DNA of 64,000 nt from NCBI GenBank assembly GCA_003573975.1, contig AP018533.1:2232001-2296000 (forward strand), in the 5' to 3' direction. The notes beneath the pieces were generated by a model. The model was not told the origin of the DNA and did not search any database. It saw nothing but the letters and a program-made list of their open reading frames with translations. Made by a program: the position numbers and the translations under genes. The DNA is from Clostridiales bacterium CCNA10. GTDB lineage: Bacteria > Bacillota > Clostridia > Oscillospirales > Oscillospiraceae. Below are positions 17,923 through 26,295 of this stretch, piece after piece. Every line of letters begins with the position of its first letter. Positions within the stretch are counted from its first letter, which is position 1.

Positions 17923-18691
17923 CCCAGTTCACCTCCCTGGAATCAAAGACCGGCCCGTCCTTGCATACGTGCTTCCGGCTGCCGTCGGCCATGTCGCAGG
18001 CGCACACCAGGCAGGCCCCCACGCCGCAGCCCATCCGCTCCTCCATGGACACCTGACAGGGGACGCCAAATTCCTCCGCCACTCTGGCCACATTCCGCAG
18101 CATGGGGCGGGGGCCGCAGGCCAGCACGGCATCGTAATTTTGATCCCCCTCAAGCTCCTGGCGGACCAGGGCGTCCACAAAGCCGTGATGGCCCAGAGAG
18201 CCGTCGTCGGTGGCGGTCAGCACTTTGGCGCACTCGTCCTGGAAGCAGTTTTGCAGGATGATCTTGTCTGCGGAGCGGCCGCCCAGGATGGCGGTGGACT
18301 TTCCCTGGGTGTACTGGGCGCAGCCCAGCATGGGAGGGATCCCGATGCCGCCGCCCACCAGCAGATAATGGCCCTCCGGCTTCATGGTAAAGCCGTTGCC
18401 CGCCAGGCCCAGCACATCCAGGCTGTGGCCCACGGGGCGGCGGGCCAGCCAGTCGGTGCCCTCACCCCGGACCTCAAATACGATGGTCACAAGGTCATTG
18501 GGCTCATCCGTGTGGCAGGTACACACGGAGATAGGCCGGCGCAGCAGCAGGCCCTCCCCACACTTCACATGAACAAACTGTCCCGGCGCTCGGAAGGAGG
18601 TGCGGACCATGTCCCCCGCCTCCAGCACCATATATACCGCGTCTCCCATCTGTTCCTTGGAGACGATCTTACACTTGCGTTCTACTTTCAC
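17915..18691 (-). CDS. pyrK: Dihydroorotate dehydrogenase B, electron transfer subunit
   Basis: 258 aa. A ferredoxin-reductase-type FAD domain (RRPISVCT) is followed by an NAD-binding domain ([12 protein letters not shown]) and a C-terminal [2Fe-2S] segment with Cys spacing seen in [14 protein letters not shown] and a fourth Cys in [10 protein letters not shown]. It channels electrons from the PyrD FMN to NAD+. It is directly upstream of pyrD and overlaps it. Confidence 0.95.
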   Translation of the reverse strand: MKVERKCKIVSKEQMGDAVYMVLEAGDMVRTSFRAPGQFVHVKCGEGLLLRRPISVCTCHTDEPNDLVTIVFEVRGEGTDWLARRPVGHSLDVLGLAGNGFTMKPEGHYLLVGGGIGIPPMLGCAQYTQGKSTAILGGRSADKIILQNCFQDECAKVLTATDDGSLGHHGFVDALVRQELEGDQNYDAVLACGPRPMLRNVARVAEEFGVPCQVSMEERMGCGVGACLVCACDMADGSRKHVCKDGPVFDSREVNWDV

Positions 18692-18756
18692 GATCGATCA
18701 CCGCTTTCTTTTGGCTCTGTCAGAGCAGAACCTTCTCAAACCGCCCCGGGAATCGC

Positions 18757-19353
18757 TCACTTCTCCCAGGGGACCTTCTTTTTCTGCCAGGGAAAGGTAT
18801 GCTTTTCCTGTTCCGGCGCGTGGACGGGCTCCGGGCTCTGCTTCTGCTCAGGCCGGGCGGCGCGGGGCACGTATGCGGCCTGCACCGCACAGGTGGGGCA
18901 ACCGCACAGGGCGCTGTGCCTGGTGCCGCACACCGGGCAGGTCACCTGGTCGTTCTGCTCCGTCCGGAGGGGTACTTCATGCTCGGCGGCATACAGCTCC
19001 ACTCTGCGGCACTTGGCGCAGACATACAGGTCCACCTCAAACTGTTCCAGCCCAAGGGAAGTCAATCCCCCATAGCCGTCCGCGCCGATGGAGAAATTCC
19101 GCAGCCGGCGCTCCAGCATCCCGCCGCAGGCGGGACAGTGCCTTCCGGTGTTCAGGTCGGCCCGGATGCGCTCCCCGTCCTCCAGGTCCGGGGAGTCCAG
19201 CATCTGCCGGAACAGTTCCTCCCGCTCCTGGGGGGCTGCGCTGTCCAGCCGGGCGGTGCAGCCGATACATAACGTCTGTACCGTGCCGTGAAACATAAAG
19301 TTCTTCCGGTCCAGAAGCCCGACCTTCTGGCCGCACAGGATGCAGTTTGCCAT
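18757..19353 (-). CDS. Zinc-ribbon protein A of a tandem pair
   Basis: 198 aa from ATG at 19351-19353, behind GGAGGGAG. At least three CxxC pairs are visible: CILCGQKVG near the N-terminus with CIGC, then CPACGG, CAKC and CPVCGTRHSALCGCPTC. The middle (FSIGADGYGGL to EVDLYVCAKCRRVELYAAE) is homologous to the next gene upstream, and both end in exactly the same residues FPWQKKKVPWEK. The function is unknown. It lies between pyrF and pyrK and is probably co-transcribed with them. Confidence 0.75.
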   Translation of the reverse strand: MANCILCGQKVGLLDRKNFMFHGTVQTLCIGCTARLDSAAPQEREELFRQMLDSPDLEDGERIRADLNTGRHCPACGGMLERRLRNFSIGADGYGGLTSLGLEQFEVDLYVCAKCRRVELYAAEHEVPLRTEQNDQVTCPVCGTRHSALCGCPTCAVQAAYVPRAARPEQKQSPEPVHAPEQEKHTFPWQKKKVPWEK

Positions 19354-19385
19354 CAAACTCCCTCCGTTCATTTTGAAAGCTCCCG

Positions 19386-19805
19386 CTATTTCTCCCAGGG
19401 GACCTTCTTTTTTTGCCAAGGAAAATGAAATCCCGAACTCTCCTCCGGCTGAACGCCGTCCTCCTGGGCAGCAGAGCTGCTTTGGGTTTGCTCAGCCCGC
19501 TCCAAATTCCGAAGATGCTCCTCCATCAACAGCCCCACCTGTCCGCAGACCGGGCAGAGCCGATCCTCCCGTTCCTCCTGACAGTGCTCACACCAGTAGG
19601 GTGCAGGCTCCGGCTCCGGGGAAAAGGCGGCGGTATACAGCTCGACCTTACCGCACGCAGGGCAAGCATACAAATCCACCTCATACTGGTCGGCCAGCAG
19701 GGTCAACAGACCGCCGCCGCCGTCGGCTCCAATGGAGAAATTTTGCAGTTTACATTCCATCGCCGCCCCACAGCTTGGACAGTTCCGGATGCGTGTCTCT
19801 TCCAT
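19386..19805 (-). CDS. Zinc-ribbon protein B of a tandem pair
   Basis: 139 aa from ATG at 19803-19805, 5 nt after AAGGAGG. Zinc-binding pairs are CPSCGAAMEC, CPACGKVEL, CEHC and CPVCG. The region FSIGADGGGGLLTLLADQYEVDLYACPACGKVELYTAA aligns with protein A. The C-terminus FPWQKKKVPWEK is identical to that of protein A. It starts 44 nt after the pyrF stop. The function is unknown. It is shorter than protein A, which has an additional N-terminal CxxC module. Confidence 0.75.
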   Translation of the reverse strand: MEETRIRNCPSCGAAMECKLQNFSIGADGGGGLLTLLADQYEVDLYACPACGKVELYTAAFSPEPEPAPYWCEHCQEEREDRLCPVCGQVGLLMEEHLRNLERAEQTQSSSAAQEDGVQPEESSGFHFPWQKKKVPWEK

Positions 19806-19849
19806 ATTGTCCTCCTTGCAGCTCACAGGGTTCGCCGGAACCAGCACAC

Positions 19850-20776
19850 TTACTGGATGGTCACGAACCGGGCGATGTCCTCCTTCATGGCAATGGCGGC
19901 GTTTCTCGCAGCCTCCTGGAAGTCGTGTCCGTCGCCGCCGGTCTTTTTCCAGGCGCACATAATGCCCCGGGAGGAGTTGACGATGGCCCCGTGGCCCTTC
20001 TCGTTGAAGGCATACTTCACATCCTCCGCGGTGCCTCCCTGGGCCCCGTAGCCGGGCACCAGGAAGAACGTATGAGGAAGCCGGGCCCGCAGATCCTGGA
20101 TCTGCTCCGGATAGGTGGCTCCGGTGACGGCCCCCGCCATGGTGAAGCCGTACTTTCCCTGGGTTCCGGCGGCGATGGACTCGTTGAGCTCGCCCATGGC
20201 CTCATAGATGGTGCGGCCGTCGGCGATCTTCAGGTCCTGCAGTTCCCCGGAGCCGGGATTGGAGGTCTTGACCAGCACAAAGGCGCACTTGTCCTCCCCT
20301 TTGGCGGCCTCCAGGAAGGGCTTGATGGAATCGGAGCCCATATAGCCGTTGAGGGTGACGCAGTCGGCGTCAAAGGACTTGAATGCCTGCCCCTCAATGG
20401 GCGCGCCGGACAGCCAGCCCTCCGCATAGGCGGCGGCGGTGGAGCCGATGTCGCCCCGCTTGATGTCGGCGATGACAAACAGCCCCTTCTCCCTGGCATA
20501 GCGGATGGTGCGCTCCAGCATCTCCATCCCCTGCCAGCCCAGGTTCTCATAGTAGGCACTCTGGGGCTTGACGGCGGGCACCACGTCGCACAGCGCGTCG
20601 ATCAGCCCCACGTTGAACTGCCAGATGGCCTCGCAGGCTCCCTTCAGCCCCACCCCGTACTGGGCAAAAGCGGCCTTTCGGATGTGCTCGGGCACATACT
20701 CGATGCGGGCGTCCAGCCCGGCCACGGTGGGGTTCTGCTTGGCAATGATCTTCTCCTGTAATACATCAAAAGACAT
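19850..20776 (-). CDS. pyrF: Orotidine 5'-phosphate decarboxylase (type 2)
   Basis: 308 aa from ATG at 20774-20776, behind a GAGGAAG site; the longer frame upstream is Arg/Lys-rich non-coding sequence. It makes UMP from OMP, the last step of de novo UMP synthesis. The catalytic Lys lies in DIKRGDIGSTA. Length and sequence fit the long, type-2 subfamily rather than the short E. coli-like one. It lies between pyrC and the zinc-ribbon pair. Confidence 0.93.
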   Translation of the reverse strand: MSFDVLQEKIIAKQNPTVAGLDARIEYVPEHIRKAAFAQYGVGLKGACEAIWQFNVGLIDALCDVVPAVKPQSAYYENLGWQGMEMLERTIRYAREKGLFVIADIKRGDIGSTAAAYAEGWLSGAPIEGQAFKSFDADCVTLNGYMGSDSIKPFLEAAKGEDKCAFVLVKTSNPGSGELQDLKIADGRTIYEAMGELNESIAAGTQGKYGFTMAGAVTGATYPEQIQDLRARLPHTFFLVPGYGAQGGTAEDVKYAFNEKGHGAIVNSSRGIMCAWKKTGGDGHDFQEAARNAAIAMKEDIARFVTIQ

Positions 20777-20859
20777 GGGTCTCTTCCTCTCTTTCTCTCT
20801 CTCTTTGATCCTGCGTGGGCGGGGCACCGGACGGCGGCTGCCCTGCCGCCTCATGGATC

Positions 20860-22143
20860 TCACATATTATCCTGGTAAATGATATTCCCGGCCACAATGG
20901 TATACTTCACGCGGCCCTTTACTTTTCGGCCCGCAAACGGGGTGTTCCGGGCCTTGGAGGCAAACCGCTCCGGGTCGATGGTCCACTCCTCCTCCGGGTC
21001 GAAAATGGCGATGTCGGCGTCGCTGCCCAGGGACAGGCGGCCCTTGGTGCCCAAACGGAGGATGGCGGCGGGGTTATAGGTCATGCGGCGGATCAGGTCG
21101 GGCAGCTTCATCCGCCCGGTGTGGTACAGCTCCGTCAGAGCGATGGCCAAAGAGGTCTCCAGCCCGATCATCCCGCTGGGGGCCTTGGCCAGGGGACGGG
21201 CCTTCTCCTCAGCGGAGTGTGGGGCGTGGTCAGTGGCGATGGCGTCGATGGTGCCGTCCTTCAGGCCCGCGATGATGCCCTTGATGTCCTTGGCGGTGCG
21301 CAGCGGGGGGTTGACCCGGGCCAGCGCCCCCCGGGTGAGGATCTCATCCTCGGTGAGGGTGAAGTACTGGGGGCAGGTCTCACAGGTGAGGGCCACCCCC
21401 CGCTTCTTCATCCGGCGGATGATGTCCACCGACTTGGCGGTGGACACATGGCAGATGTGGACGTGGGCGCCGGTCTCCTCCGCCAGCATGGCGTCCCGCA
21501 TGACCACGATCTCCTCCGCGATGGCGGGGCGGCCCTCCATCCACAGCTGGCGGGAGACGCTCCCCTCATTCACCGCCCGGTTGCCCACCATGGAGGTGTC
21601 CTCACAGTGGCACAGAATGGGCAGTTCCACCCGCTTGGCGTGGATCAGGGCGTCCCGCATCAGGTTGGCGTTGTCCACATTGCAGCCGTCGTCGGACAGG
21701 GCGGCGGCCCCAGCCTTTTTCAGGGCGTCCGCGTCGGTGAGCTCCTCCCCCCGCAGGCCCCGGGAGACCGCGCCCACAGGGTAGACATGGACCCCGTTGG
21801 CCTGGCCGGCCTTCTCACGGATATACTGGATCTGCTCCGGGCTGTCCACCACCGGGTCGGTATTGGCCATACAGGCCATGGCGGTGACTCCTCCCCGGGC
21901 GGCGGCGGCCGTTCCGGTGAAAATATCCTCCTTATAGGTCAGGCCCGGGTCCCGGAGATGGACGTGCAGGTCCACCAGCCCGGGACAGACCACCAGCCCG
22001 GTGGCATCGATCACCCGGTCAGCCTCCGTCTGAATATCCTTCTCCAGCTGGAGCACCTTTCCATTCTCGACATACAGGTCCAGAATGGAGACTGTCCCAT
22101 TCACCGGATCCACCACCCGGCCGTTCTGAATCAGAAGTTTCAT
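20860..22143 (-). CDS. pyrC: Dihydroorotase
   Basis: 427 aa, class I (multifunctional-type). It cyclises carbamoyl-aspartate to dihydroorotate. Zinc ligands are seen in DLHVHLRDPG (His60, His62), with later His residues in CHCED and HICHVST and the Asp in ATDHAPHS. It is the first gene of the operon and follows GGAGG. No pyrB or pyrI is in the window. Confidence 0.95.
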   Translation of the reverse strand: MKLLIQNGRVVDPVNGTVSILDLYVENGKVLQLEKDIQTEADRVIDATGLVVCPGLVDLHVHLRDPGLTYKEDIFTGTAAAARGGVTAMACMANTDPVVDSPEQIQYIREKAGQANGVHVYPVGAVSRGLRGEELTDADALKKAGAAALSDDGCNVDNANLMRDALIHAKRVELPILCHCEDTSMVGNRAVNEGSVSRQLWMEGRPAIAEEIVVMRDAMLAEETGAHVHICHVSTAKSVDIIRRMKKRGVALTCETCPQYFTLTEDEILTRGALARVNPPLRTAKDIKGIIAGLKDGTIDAIATDHAPHSAEEKARPLAKAPSGMIGLETSLAIALTELYHTGRMKLPDLIRRMTYNPAAILRLGTKGRLSLGSDADIAIFDPEEEWTIDPERFASKARNTPFAGRKVKGRVKYTIVAGNIIYQDNM

Positions 22144-22149
22144 AGCATG

Positions 22150-22195
22150 GTTCCTCCAAAAATAGGCAGGGCCGATTGGCCCGTTTGGTAAAACG
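22150..22195 (-). promoter_or_regulatory. Leader hairpin before pyrC
   Basis: In the roughly 85-nt leader, GGGCC AATC GGCCC is followed by TGCCTATTTTT and then directly by the ribosome binding site. It resembles a small attenuator hairpin. No PyrR-binding consensus was found, so the control mechanism is open. Confidence 0.4.
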
Positions 22196-22235
22196 AAAGG
22201 GCTGCCGCAAAAATGGGCAAACTCCGTTACGTTAA

Positions 22236-22264
22236 ATTATAGCGGAACCAGCAGGATTTAGCAA
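22236..22264 (-). promoter_or_regulatory. pyr operon promoter
   Basis: Minus-strand TTGCTA (22259-22264), 17-bp spacer, TATAAT (22236-22241). A strong sigma-A-type promoter for pyrC and the genes behind it. Confidence 0.75.
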
Positions 22265-22380
22265 CGCATTTTTCCGCAGAAGGGGAAAGAATAAAAAGGA
22301 ACCGGCTGTATCCCGCTCCTGGGGTTGGCCGGTGGAACAGACAAACAGCAGGACATGACGCAAAAAGGAGTGAGCAGAGC

Positions 22381-22563
22381 ATGAACGGAACTGGATGCGG
22401 CTGCGGGCGGTTTTTCGCCGGGATGGCGGTCGGCCTGGCGGCGGGCACAGCTATCGGCATGACCATGGCCCCCTCCCGCCGGGAGATCAAGCGGGCCGCC
22501 CACCGTGCGGCCAAGTCGGTGTCTGACGCGGTGGAGACCCTGACCGACGCCATGGGGATGTGA
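22381..22563 (+). CDS. Small YtxH-like membrane protein
   Basis: 60 aa. AAGGAG lies 9-10 nt before the ATG. An N-terminal Gly/Cys-rich start is followed by one Gly/Ala-rich membrane segment (FFAGMAVGLAAGTAIGMTMA, about 11-30) and a short amphipathic basic tail, the layout of YtxH-type stress proteins. It is too short for firm assignment. It is divergent from the pyr operon. Confidence 0.6.
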   Translation: MNGTGCGCGRFFAGMAVGLAAGTAIGMTMAPSRREIKRAAHRAAKSVSDAVETLTDAMGM

Positions 22564-22768
22564 TCCCATGACCGGCCCCGGCGGCGCGGGTGGACCCGCC
22601 CCGCTGGGGCCGTGTTTTGTGGAAGCCGGGTTTCGATCCGAAATGGGGCAGATTCCACCCTTTTCCGGCGTCAGAAACAGCTTTCCAGAGATTTTTCTAG
22701 AAATTCAAAGCATTTTGTCCCCCAATGCAATCATTTTGTAACCACTTTTTCATTTCTATGTAATCGCT

Positions 22769-22797
22769 TTGACAAGAGAATAACAACCGGGCATGAT
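22769..22797 (+). promoter_or_regulatory. Promoter of the secreted protein gene
   Basis: A consensus -35 TTGACA (22769-22774), 17-bp spacer, CATGAT (22792-22797) as a weak -10 box. Confidence 0.55.
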
Positions 22798-22836
22798 ATA
22801 CTAAGTCCATACCAGATAGGAAAGGAGGGGCCTGCT

Positions 22837-23457
22837 GTGAAAAAGCTTCTGGCTTCCCTGACGATCCTGACCATCCTCGCTCTCCCGCTTGGGAGCGCCG
22901 CCTCCGCGGAGCAGCAGACGCCCCCCGCCGACCTCTCTGTGGAGGAAGTCCACGGCAACATCCCCGCCCAGGCCGACGCGGCCCAGACCATGTACCCTGC
23001 GGTCCACTCCCTGGTGCTGGCCATGACGGAGAACGACCTGGAGTACGCGCCGGAGGACAGCGAATTTCTGTGGACCAGCCTGTACTATATGCTCAGCCTG
23101 TACGGCCAGATGGATGAGCGGGCGGAGTTCACTGACGACACCCTGATCCTCCCCTCTGAGATGGTCCGGGACTACGCCGCGGCCCTCTACCCCCAGGTGG
23201 AGCAGCTGCCCGGCATCCCCTCCCCCATCTCCCAGCGGATCCGCTATCAGGCTTCTGACGACTCCTACCACCTGGCCCGCGGTGACGAGGGCCTGGCCGA
23301 GGTGGTCCTTCAGACCCCCATTACGCTGGCCAGCGGCGCCGTGATCCTCACCGGGCAGCTCAACGCCCTGGAGGACGGCAGCGTCCTGCGGGACTTCCAG
23401 GTCACTCTCAGCCCCCGGGACAGTATGTTCGGCTATGTGATCACCGACCTGACCTGA
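22837..23457 (+). CDS. Secreted protein of unknown function
   Basis: 206 aa from GTG at 22837, 6 nt after AGGAGGGG. A clear Sec signal peptide (KKLLASLTILTILALPLGSAASA) is followed by an acidic, soluble domain with no Cys. No family is recognised. It has its own promoter and terminator, so it is a single-gene unit. Confidence 0.75.
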   Translation: MKKLLASLTILTILALPLGSAASAEQQTPPADLSVEEVHGNIPAQADAAQTMYPAVHSLVLAMTENDLEYAPEDSEFLWTSLYYMLSLYGQMDERAEFTDDTLILPSEMVRDYAAALYPQVEQLPGIPSPISQRIRYQASDDSYHLARGDEGLAEVVLQTPITLASGAVILTGQLNALEDGSVLRDFQVTLSPRDSMFGYVITDLT

Positions 23458-23495
23458 TCCCACTTGACATTCTCGACATCCTCTTTTGATTTTTG

Positions 23496-23535
23496 ACAGA
23501 AGGGCGCGCCGTAAGGTGCGCCCTTCTGTCTTTGT
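23496..23535 (+). terminator. Terminator of the secreted protein gene
   Basis: ACAGAAGGGCGC (23496-23507) pairs with GCGCCCTTCTGT (23518-23529), followed by CTTTGTTTT. Confidence 0.85.
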
Positions 23536-23620
23536 TTTCCTGCTGCCCTGTGGGATCTTTTCTCCGCTCCCTTCATAATTTGATCTGTGGTCCCCTCAGC
23601 GGACACGATTTTAGAAAACC

Positions 23621-23649
23621 TTAATCTTCTCTTCAGCGTTCTTTATACT
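23621..23649 (+). promoter_or_regulatory. Candidate promoter of the NlpC/P60-like gene
   Basis: TTAATC (23621-23626), 17-bp spacer, TATACT (23644-23649), about 40 bp before the start codon. Confidence 0.5.
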
Positions 23650-23688
23650 CTGTCTGGTATCCTGAGCACAAAGAAAGGGGGCGTTTCG

Positions 23689-24252
23689 ATGGTCAGCTTC
23701 GCTTCTGACACAGTGCAAGGCACACAGGACCACTCCATTTACATCCTTCTCACCCGCTCCGGGACCTGGTTCTCCCGGCTCATCCACCTAGTCACCTCCG
23801 ACTGTTATACCCATGCCTCCATCGGCCTGGACGGCCCCTCCGGGCCCTTTTACAGCTTCGCCCGCAGATACGAGCACTTTGCCCTCCCCGCCGGCCTGGT
23901 GGAGGAGCGGCCGGGCGTCAGGAACCGGCAGATCCCCTGCTGTCTCTATGAACTGAAGGTCTCCGACCCGGTATACCGCCGCCTCCGGCGGCAGCTCTCC
24001 GGAATGTACCGCCAGCGGGAGCGCTATCACTACAATCTGCTGGGCGCGCTGTCCTGTTACTTCAACCACCCGCTCCGCCGGAAGAACCACTATTTCTGCT
24101 CCCAGTTTGTGGCCACGCTGCTGGAGGAGTGCGGCGCGGTGGAGCTCTGGAAAAATCCTGACCTGGTGCGCCCCGCCGACTTCTGCCGCCTGTCCGCCCT
24201 GCAAGCGGTCCACCAGGGCCCTCTGGACGGTCTGATGGCCGTCCCTACATAA
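23689..24252 (+). CDS. Permuted NlpC/P60-type cysteine hydrolase
   Basis: 187 aa from ATG at 23689, 7 nt after AAAGGGGG. The putative catalytic His comes first (CYTHASIGLDG, about residue 43) and the Cys second (YFCSQFVATLLEECG, about residue 143). This is the reversed order of circularly permuted NlpC/P60 (YiiX/YaeF or LRAT-like) enzymes. No signal peptide is present, so it acts in the cytoplasm or is exported by another route. Such proteins hydrolyse amide or ester bonds; the substrate here is unknown. Confidence 0.72.
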   Translation: MVSFASDTVQGTQDHSIYILLTRSGTWFSRLIHLVTSDCYTHASIGLDGPSGPFYSFARRYEHFALPAGLVEERPGVRNRQIPCCLYELKVSDPVYRRLRRQLSGMYRQRERYHYNLLGALSCYFNHPLRRKNHYFCSQFVATLLEECGAVELWKNPDLVRPADFCRLSALQAVHQGPLDGLMAVPT

Positions 24253-24257
24253 CACGC

Positions 24258-24299
24258 AGCCCCCTCCGGAGCATTTGATTTTGCACTCCGGAGGGGGCT
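24258..24299. terminator. Bidirectional terminator between convergent genes
   Basis: AGCCCCCTCCGGAG (24258-24271) pairs perfectly with CTCCGGAGGGGGCT (24286-24299), between the hydrolase (+) and the GNAT gene (-). Confidence 0.75.
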
Positions 24300-24306
24300 G
24301 TATGCA

Positions 24307-24858
24307 TTACCGTCTGTCCTCTCCCCCATCCGCGGCCCACTGCGGCCGGGTGAGGGCAAAAAAGTGGGTCAGCCGCCGCTCCCCCATGAGGGGCACGTCG
24401 GTCTCCCGGGAAAACTGATAGCGGAAACCGCACTTTTCAATGACCCGGCGGGATCTGGTGTTCCCGTCGTAGTGATTGCACCAGATGGTCTCAAGGCCCA
24501 GCTCCGTGAAGCCCCAGCGGATCAGGGCGCCGGAGGCCTCCGGGATCAGGCCCCGCCCCCAGAAGGCGGGGCTGAGGGCGTAGCCCAGCTCATCGTCCGG
24601 GCCGGGAAGCTCCTCCCGGTGCTCCCCCACAAAACCGGCAGAGCCGATCACCCGGCCGCTCTCCCGGTCCGCCACCGCAAACACGTTGTGGGCCGAGAAC
24701 ACGGTCCGGATGATCTCCCGGCTGTTTTCCACGCTGGTGTGGGGCGGCCACCCCGCGATGGGCCCCACCCGGGGATCCCGGGCATAGTCATACAGCTCCG
24801 CCGCGTCCCCCTCCTCAAAGGGGCGGAGCAGCAGGCGGGGCGTGGTCAGTATGGTCAT
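24307..24858 (-). CDS. GNAT acetyltransferase, RimJ/RimL type
   Basis: 183 aa from ATG at 24856-24858, 5 nt after GGAGG. It opens with the characteristic TPRLLLRPFEEGDA; the acetyl-CoA motif is AFWGRGLIPEASGALIRWGF, and the end NTRSRRVIEKCGF is typical of ribosomal-protein alanine acetyltransferase relatives. The true substrate may be another protein or a small molecule. It lies 82 bp downstream of hflX. Confidence 0.85.
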   Translation of the reverse strand: MTILTTPRLLLRPFEEGDAAELYDYARDPRVGPIAGWPPHTSVENSREIIRTVFSAHNVFAVADRESGRVIGSAGFVGEHREELPGPDDELGYALSPAFWGRGLIPEASGALIRWGFTELGLETIWCNHYDGNTRSRRVIEKCGFRYQFSRETDVPLMGERRLTHFFALTRPQWAADGGEDRR

Positions 24859-24922
24859 AGGTCCTCCCTTCATAAAGGGGCGGCTTTTCAGCATGGATCC
24901 CCTCCACGCCAAAAAACCGCCC

Positions 24923-24946
24923 ACTCCTAACTCCTAATTCCTAACT
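24923..24946. repeat. CTAATTCCTAAC-type short repeat
   Basis: ACTCCTAACTCCTAATTCCTAACT-like sequence, shared with 37303-37331. It overlaps the hflX stop codon (TAG at 24941-24943 on the minus strand). Confidence 0.5.
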
Positions 24947-26230
24947 TTCCCAGGGCTCCCTGTGGGGCTGCCAGCCCTCCACCAGAGGGCCCAGCTGCCC
25001 GATGGTCCTGGGAGTGCAGACGGCCACCACATCGATGGTCTCTCCATATTCCACCTGCTCCACCTTGGCCTCCTGATACAGCCGGTCCAGCAGCCCACCC
25101 TTGTCATAGGGCAGGTGGATGGTCACCCGCTTCACTCCGCTGTCCAGCCGCTGTCCAATGGCCTCCAGCAGGGCGGGGAGCCCCTCTCCGGTACGGGCAG
25201 AGATGGAGACGATGTTCTCCCCATGGGGACGGATCTCCCCCGTCCACAGGTCACACTTGTTGAATACCTCCAGCCTGGGGGTCTGGTCGGCCCCCAGCTC
25301 GTGGATGAGCTGATCCACCACCGCCGCCTGCTCCCGCCACTCGGGGTTGGACGCGTCGATGACATGGAGCAGCAGGTCGGCAAAGGAGAGCTCCTCCAGA
25401 GTGGCCTTAAACGCCTCCACCAGATGGTGGGGCAGCTTGCGGATAAAGCCCACCGTGTCGGACAGGAGCACCGTACAGGTGTCCGAGATCTCCAGGGTCC
25501 GGGTGGTGGTGTCCAGGGTATCGAACAGGCGGTTGTTGGCCGGGATCTCCGCGCCGGTGAGCTTGTTCAGCAGGGTGGACTTGCCCGCGTTGGTATAGCC
25601 CACGATGGCTACCACCGGCACCTCGTTTTTGATCCGCCGCTCCCGCTGGGTGGCACGCACCCGGCGCACATCCCGCAGCTCGTCCTCCAGCTTGGCGATC
25701 TTTCTGTGGATGTGCCGCCGGTCGGTCTCCAGCTGGGTCTCGCCGGGGCCGCGGGTGCCGATGGCGCCCTCCTGCCGCTCCAGATGGGTCCACATTCCCA
25801 GCAGCCGGGGCAGCAGGTACTTGTACTGGGCCAGCTCCACCTGGAGCCGCCCCTCCCGGGTGCGGGCCCGCTGGGCAAAGATGTCCAGGATCAGGGCGGA
25901 GCGGTCCATCACAGCTACCTTCAATTCCTCGCTGAGCACCCGCTGCTGGGAGGGGGACAGGCTGTTGTCAAAAATCACCATATCCGCGTCCATTGCCCGG
26001 ACCAGCTCCCGGACCTCCGCCACCTTGCCCTCGCCGATGAAGGTGCGGGGGTCGGGGCTGTCCTTGGACTGGAGGACGGTCCCCACGCACTCGCCTCCCG
26101 CCGTCTCCAGCAGGTCGGCCAGCTCATCCACGGTCTCCTCCGTGGCGTTCTCCTCCACAGACAGCCGGTGGGCCCACAGGCCCACCAGCACCGCCCGGTT
26201 CTTCTTCACTTGTAAATCGTTCTGGGTCAT
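24941..26230 (-). CDS. hflX: GTPase HflX
   Basis: 429 aa from ATG at 26228-26230, behind GGGAGGATGT. The N-terminal HflX domain includes GTRGPGETQLETDRR; the G domain has P-loop GYTNAGKST (about residue 205), DTVGFIRKLPHHLVEAF as G3 and NKCD as G4. HflX binds the ribosome and rescues or splits stalled or heat-damaged 70S particles. It is co-directional with the GNAT downstream. Confidence 0.95.
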   Translation of the reverse strand: MTQNDLQVKKNRAVLVGLWAHRLSVEENATEETVDELADLLETAGGECVGTVLQSKDSPDPRTFIGEGKVAEVRELVRAMDADMVIFDNSLSPSQQRVLSEELKVAVMDRSALILDIFAQRARTREGRLQVELAQYKYLLPRLLGMWTHLERQEGAIGTRGPGETQLETDRRHIHRKIAKLEDELRDVRRVRATQRERRIKNEVPVVAIVGYTNAGKSTLLNKLTGAEIPANNRLFDTLDTTTRTLEISDTCTVLLSDTVGFIRKLPHHLVEAFKATLEELSFADLLLHVIDASNPEWREQAAVVDQLIHELGADQTPRLEVFNKCDLWTGEIRPHGENIVSISARTGEGLPALLEAIGQRLDSGVKRVTIHLPYDKGGLLDRLYQEAKVEQVEYGETIDVVAVCTPRTIGQLGPLVEGWQPHREPWES

Positions 26231-26295
26231 ACATCCTCCCAAGGGATCTGATTTCTTTGCGGAGGGCAGCGTCCCTTCCCGTCCGCAGCCGCCCG

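Noticed and set aside
24341-24900. A plus-strand frame opposite the GNAT gene
   Set aside because: The minus-strand frame has the full GNAT signature and a good ribosome binding site.
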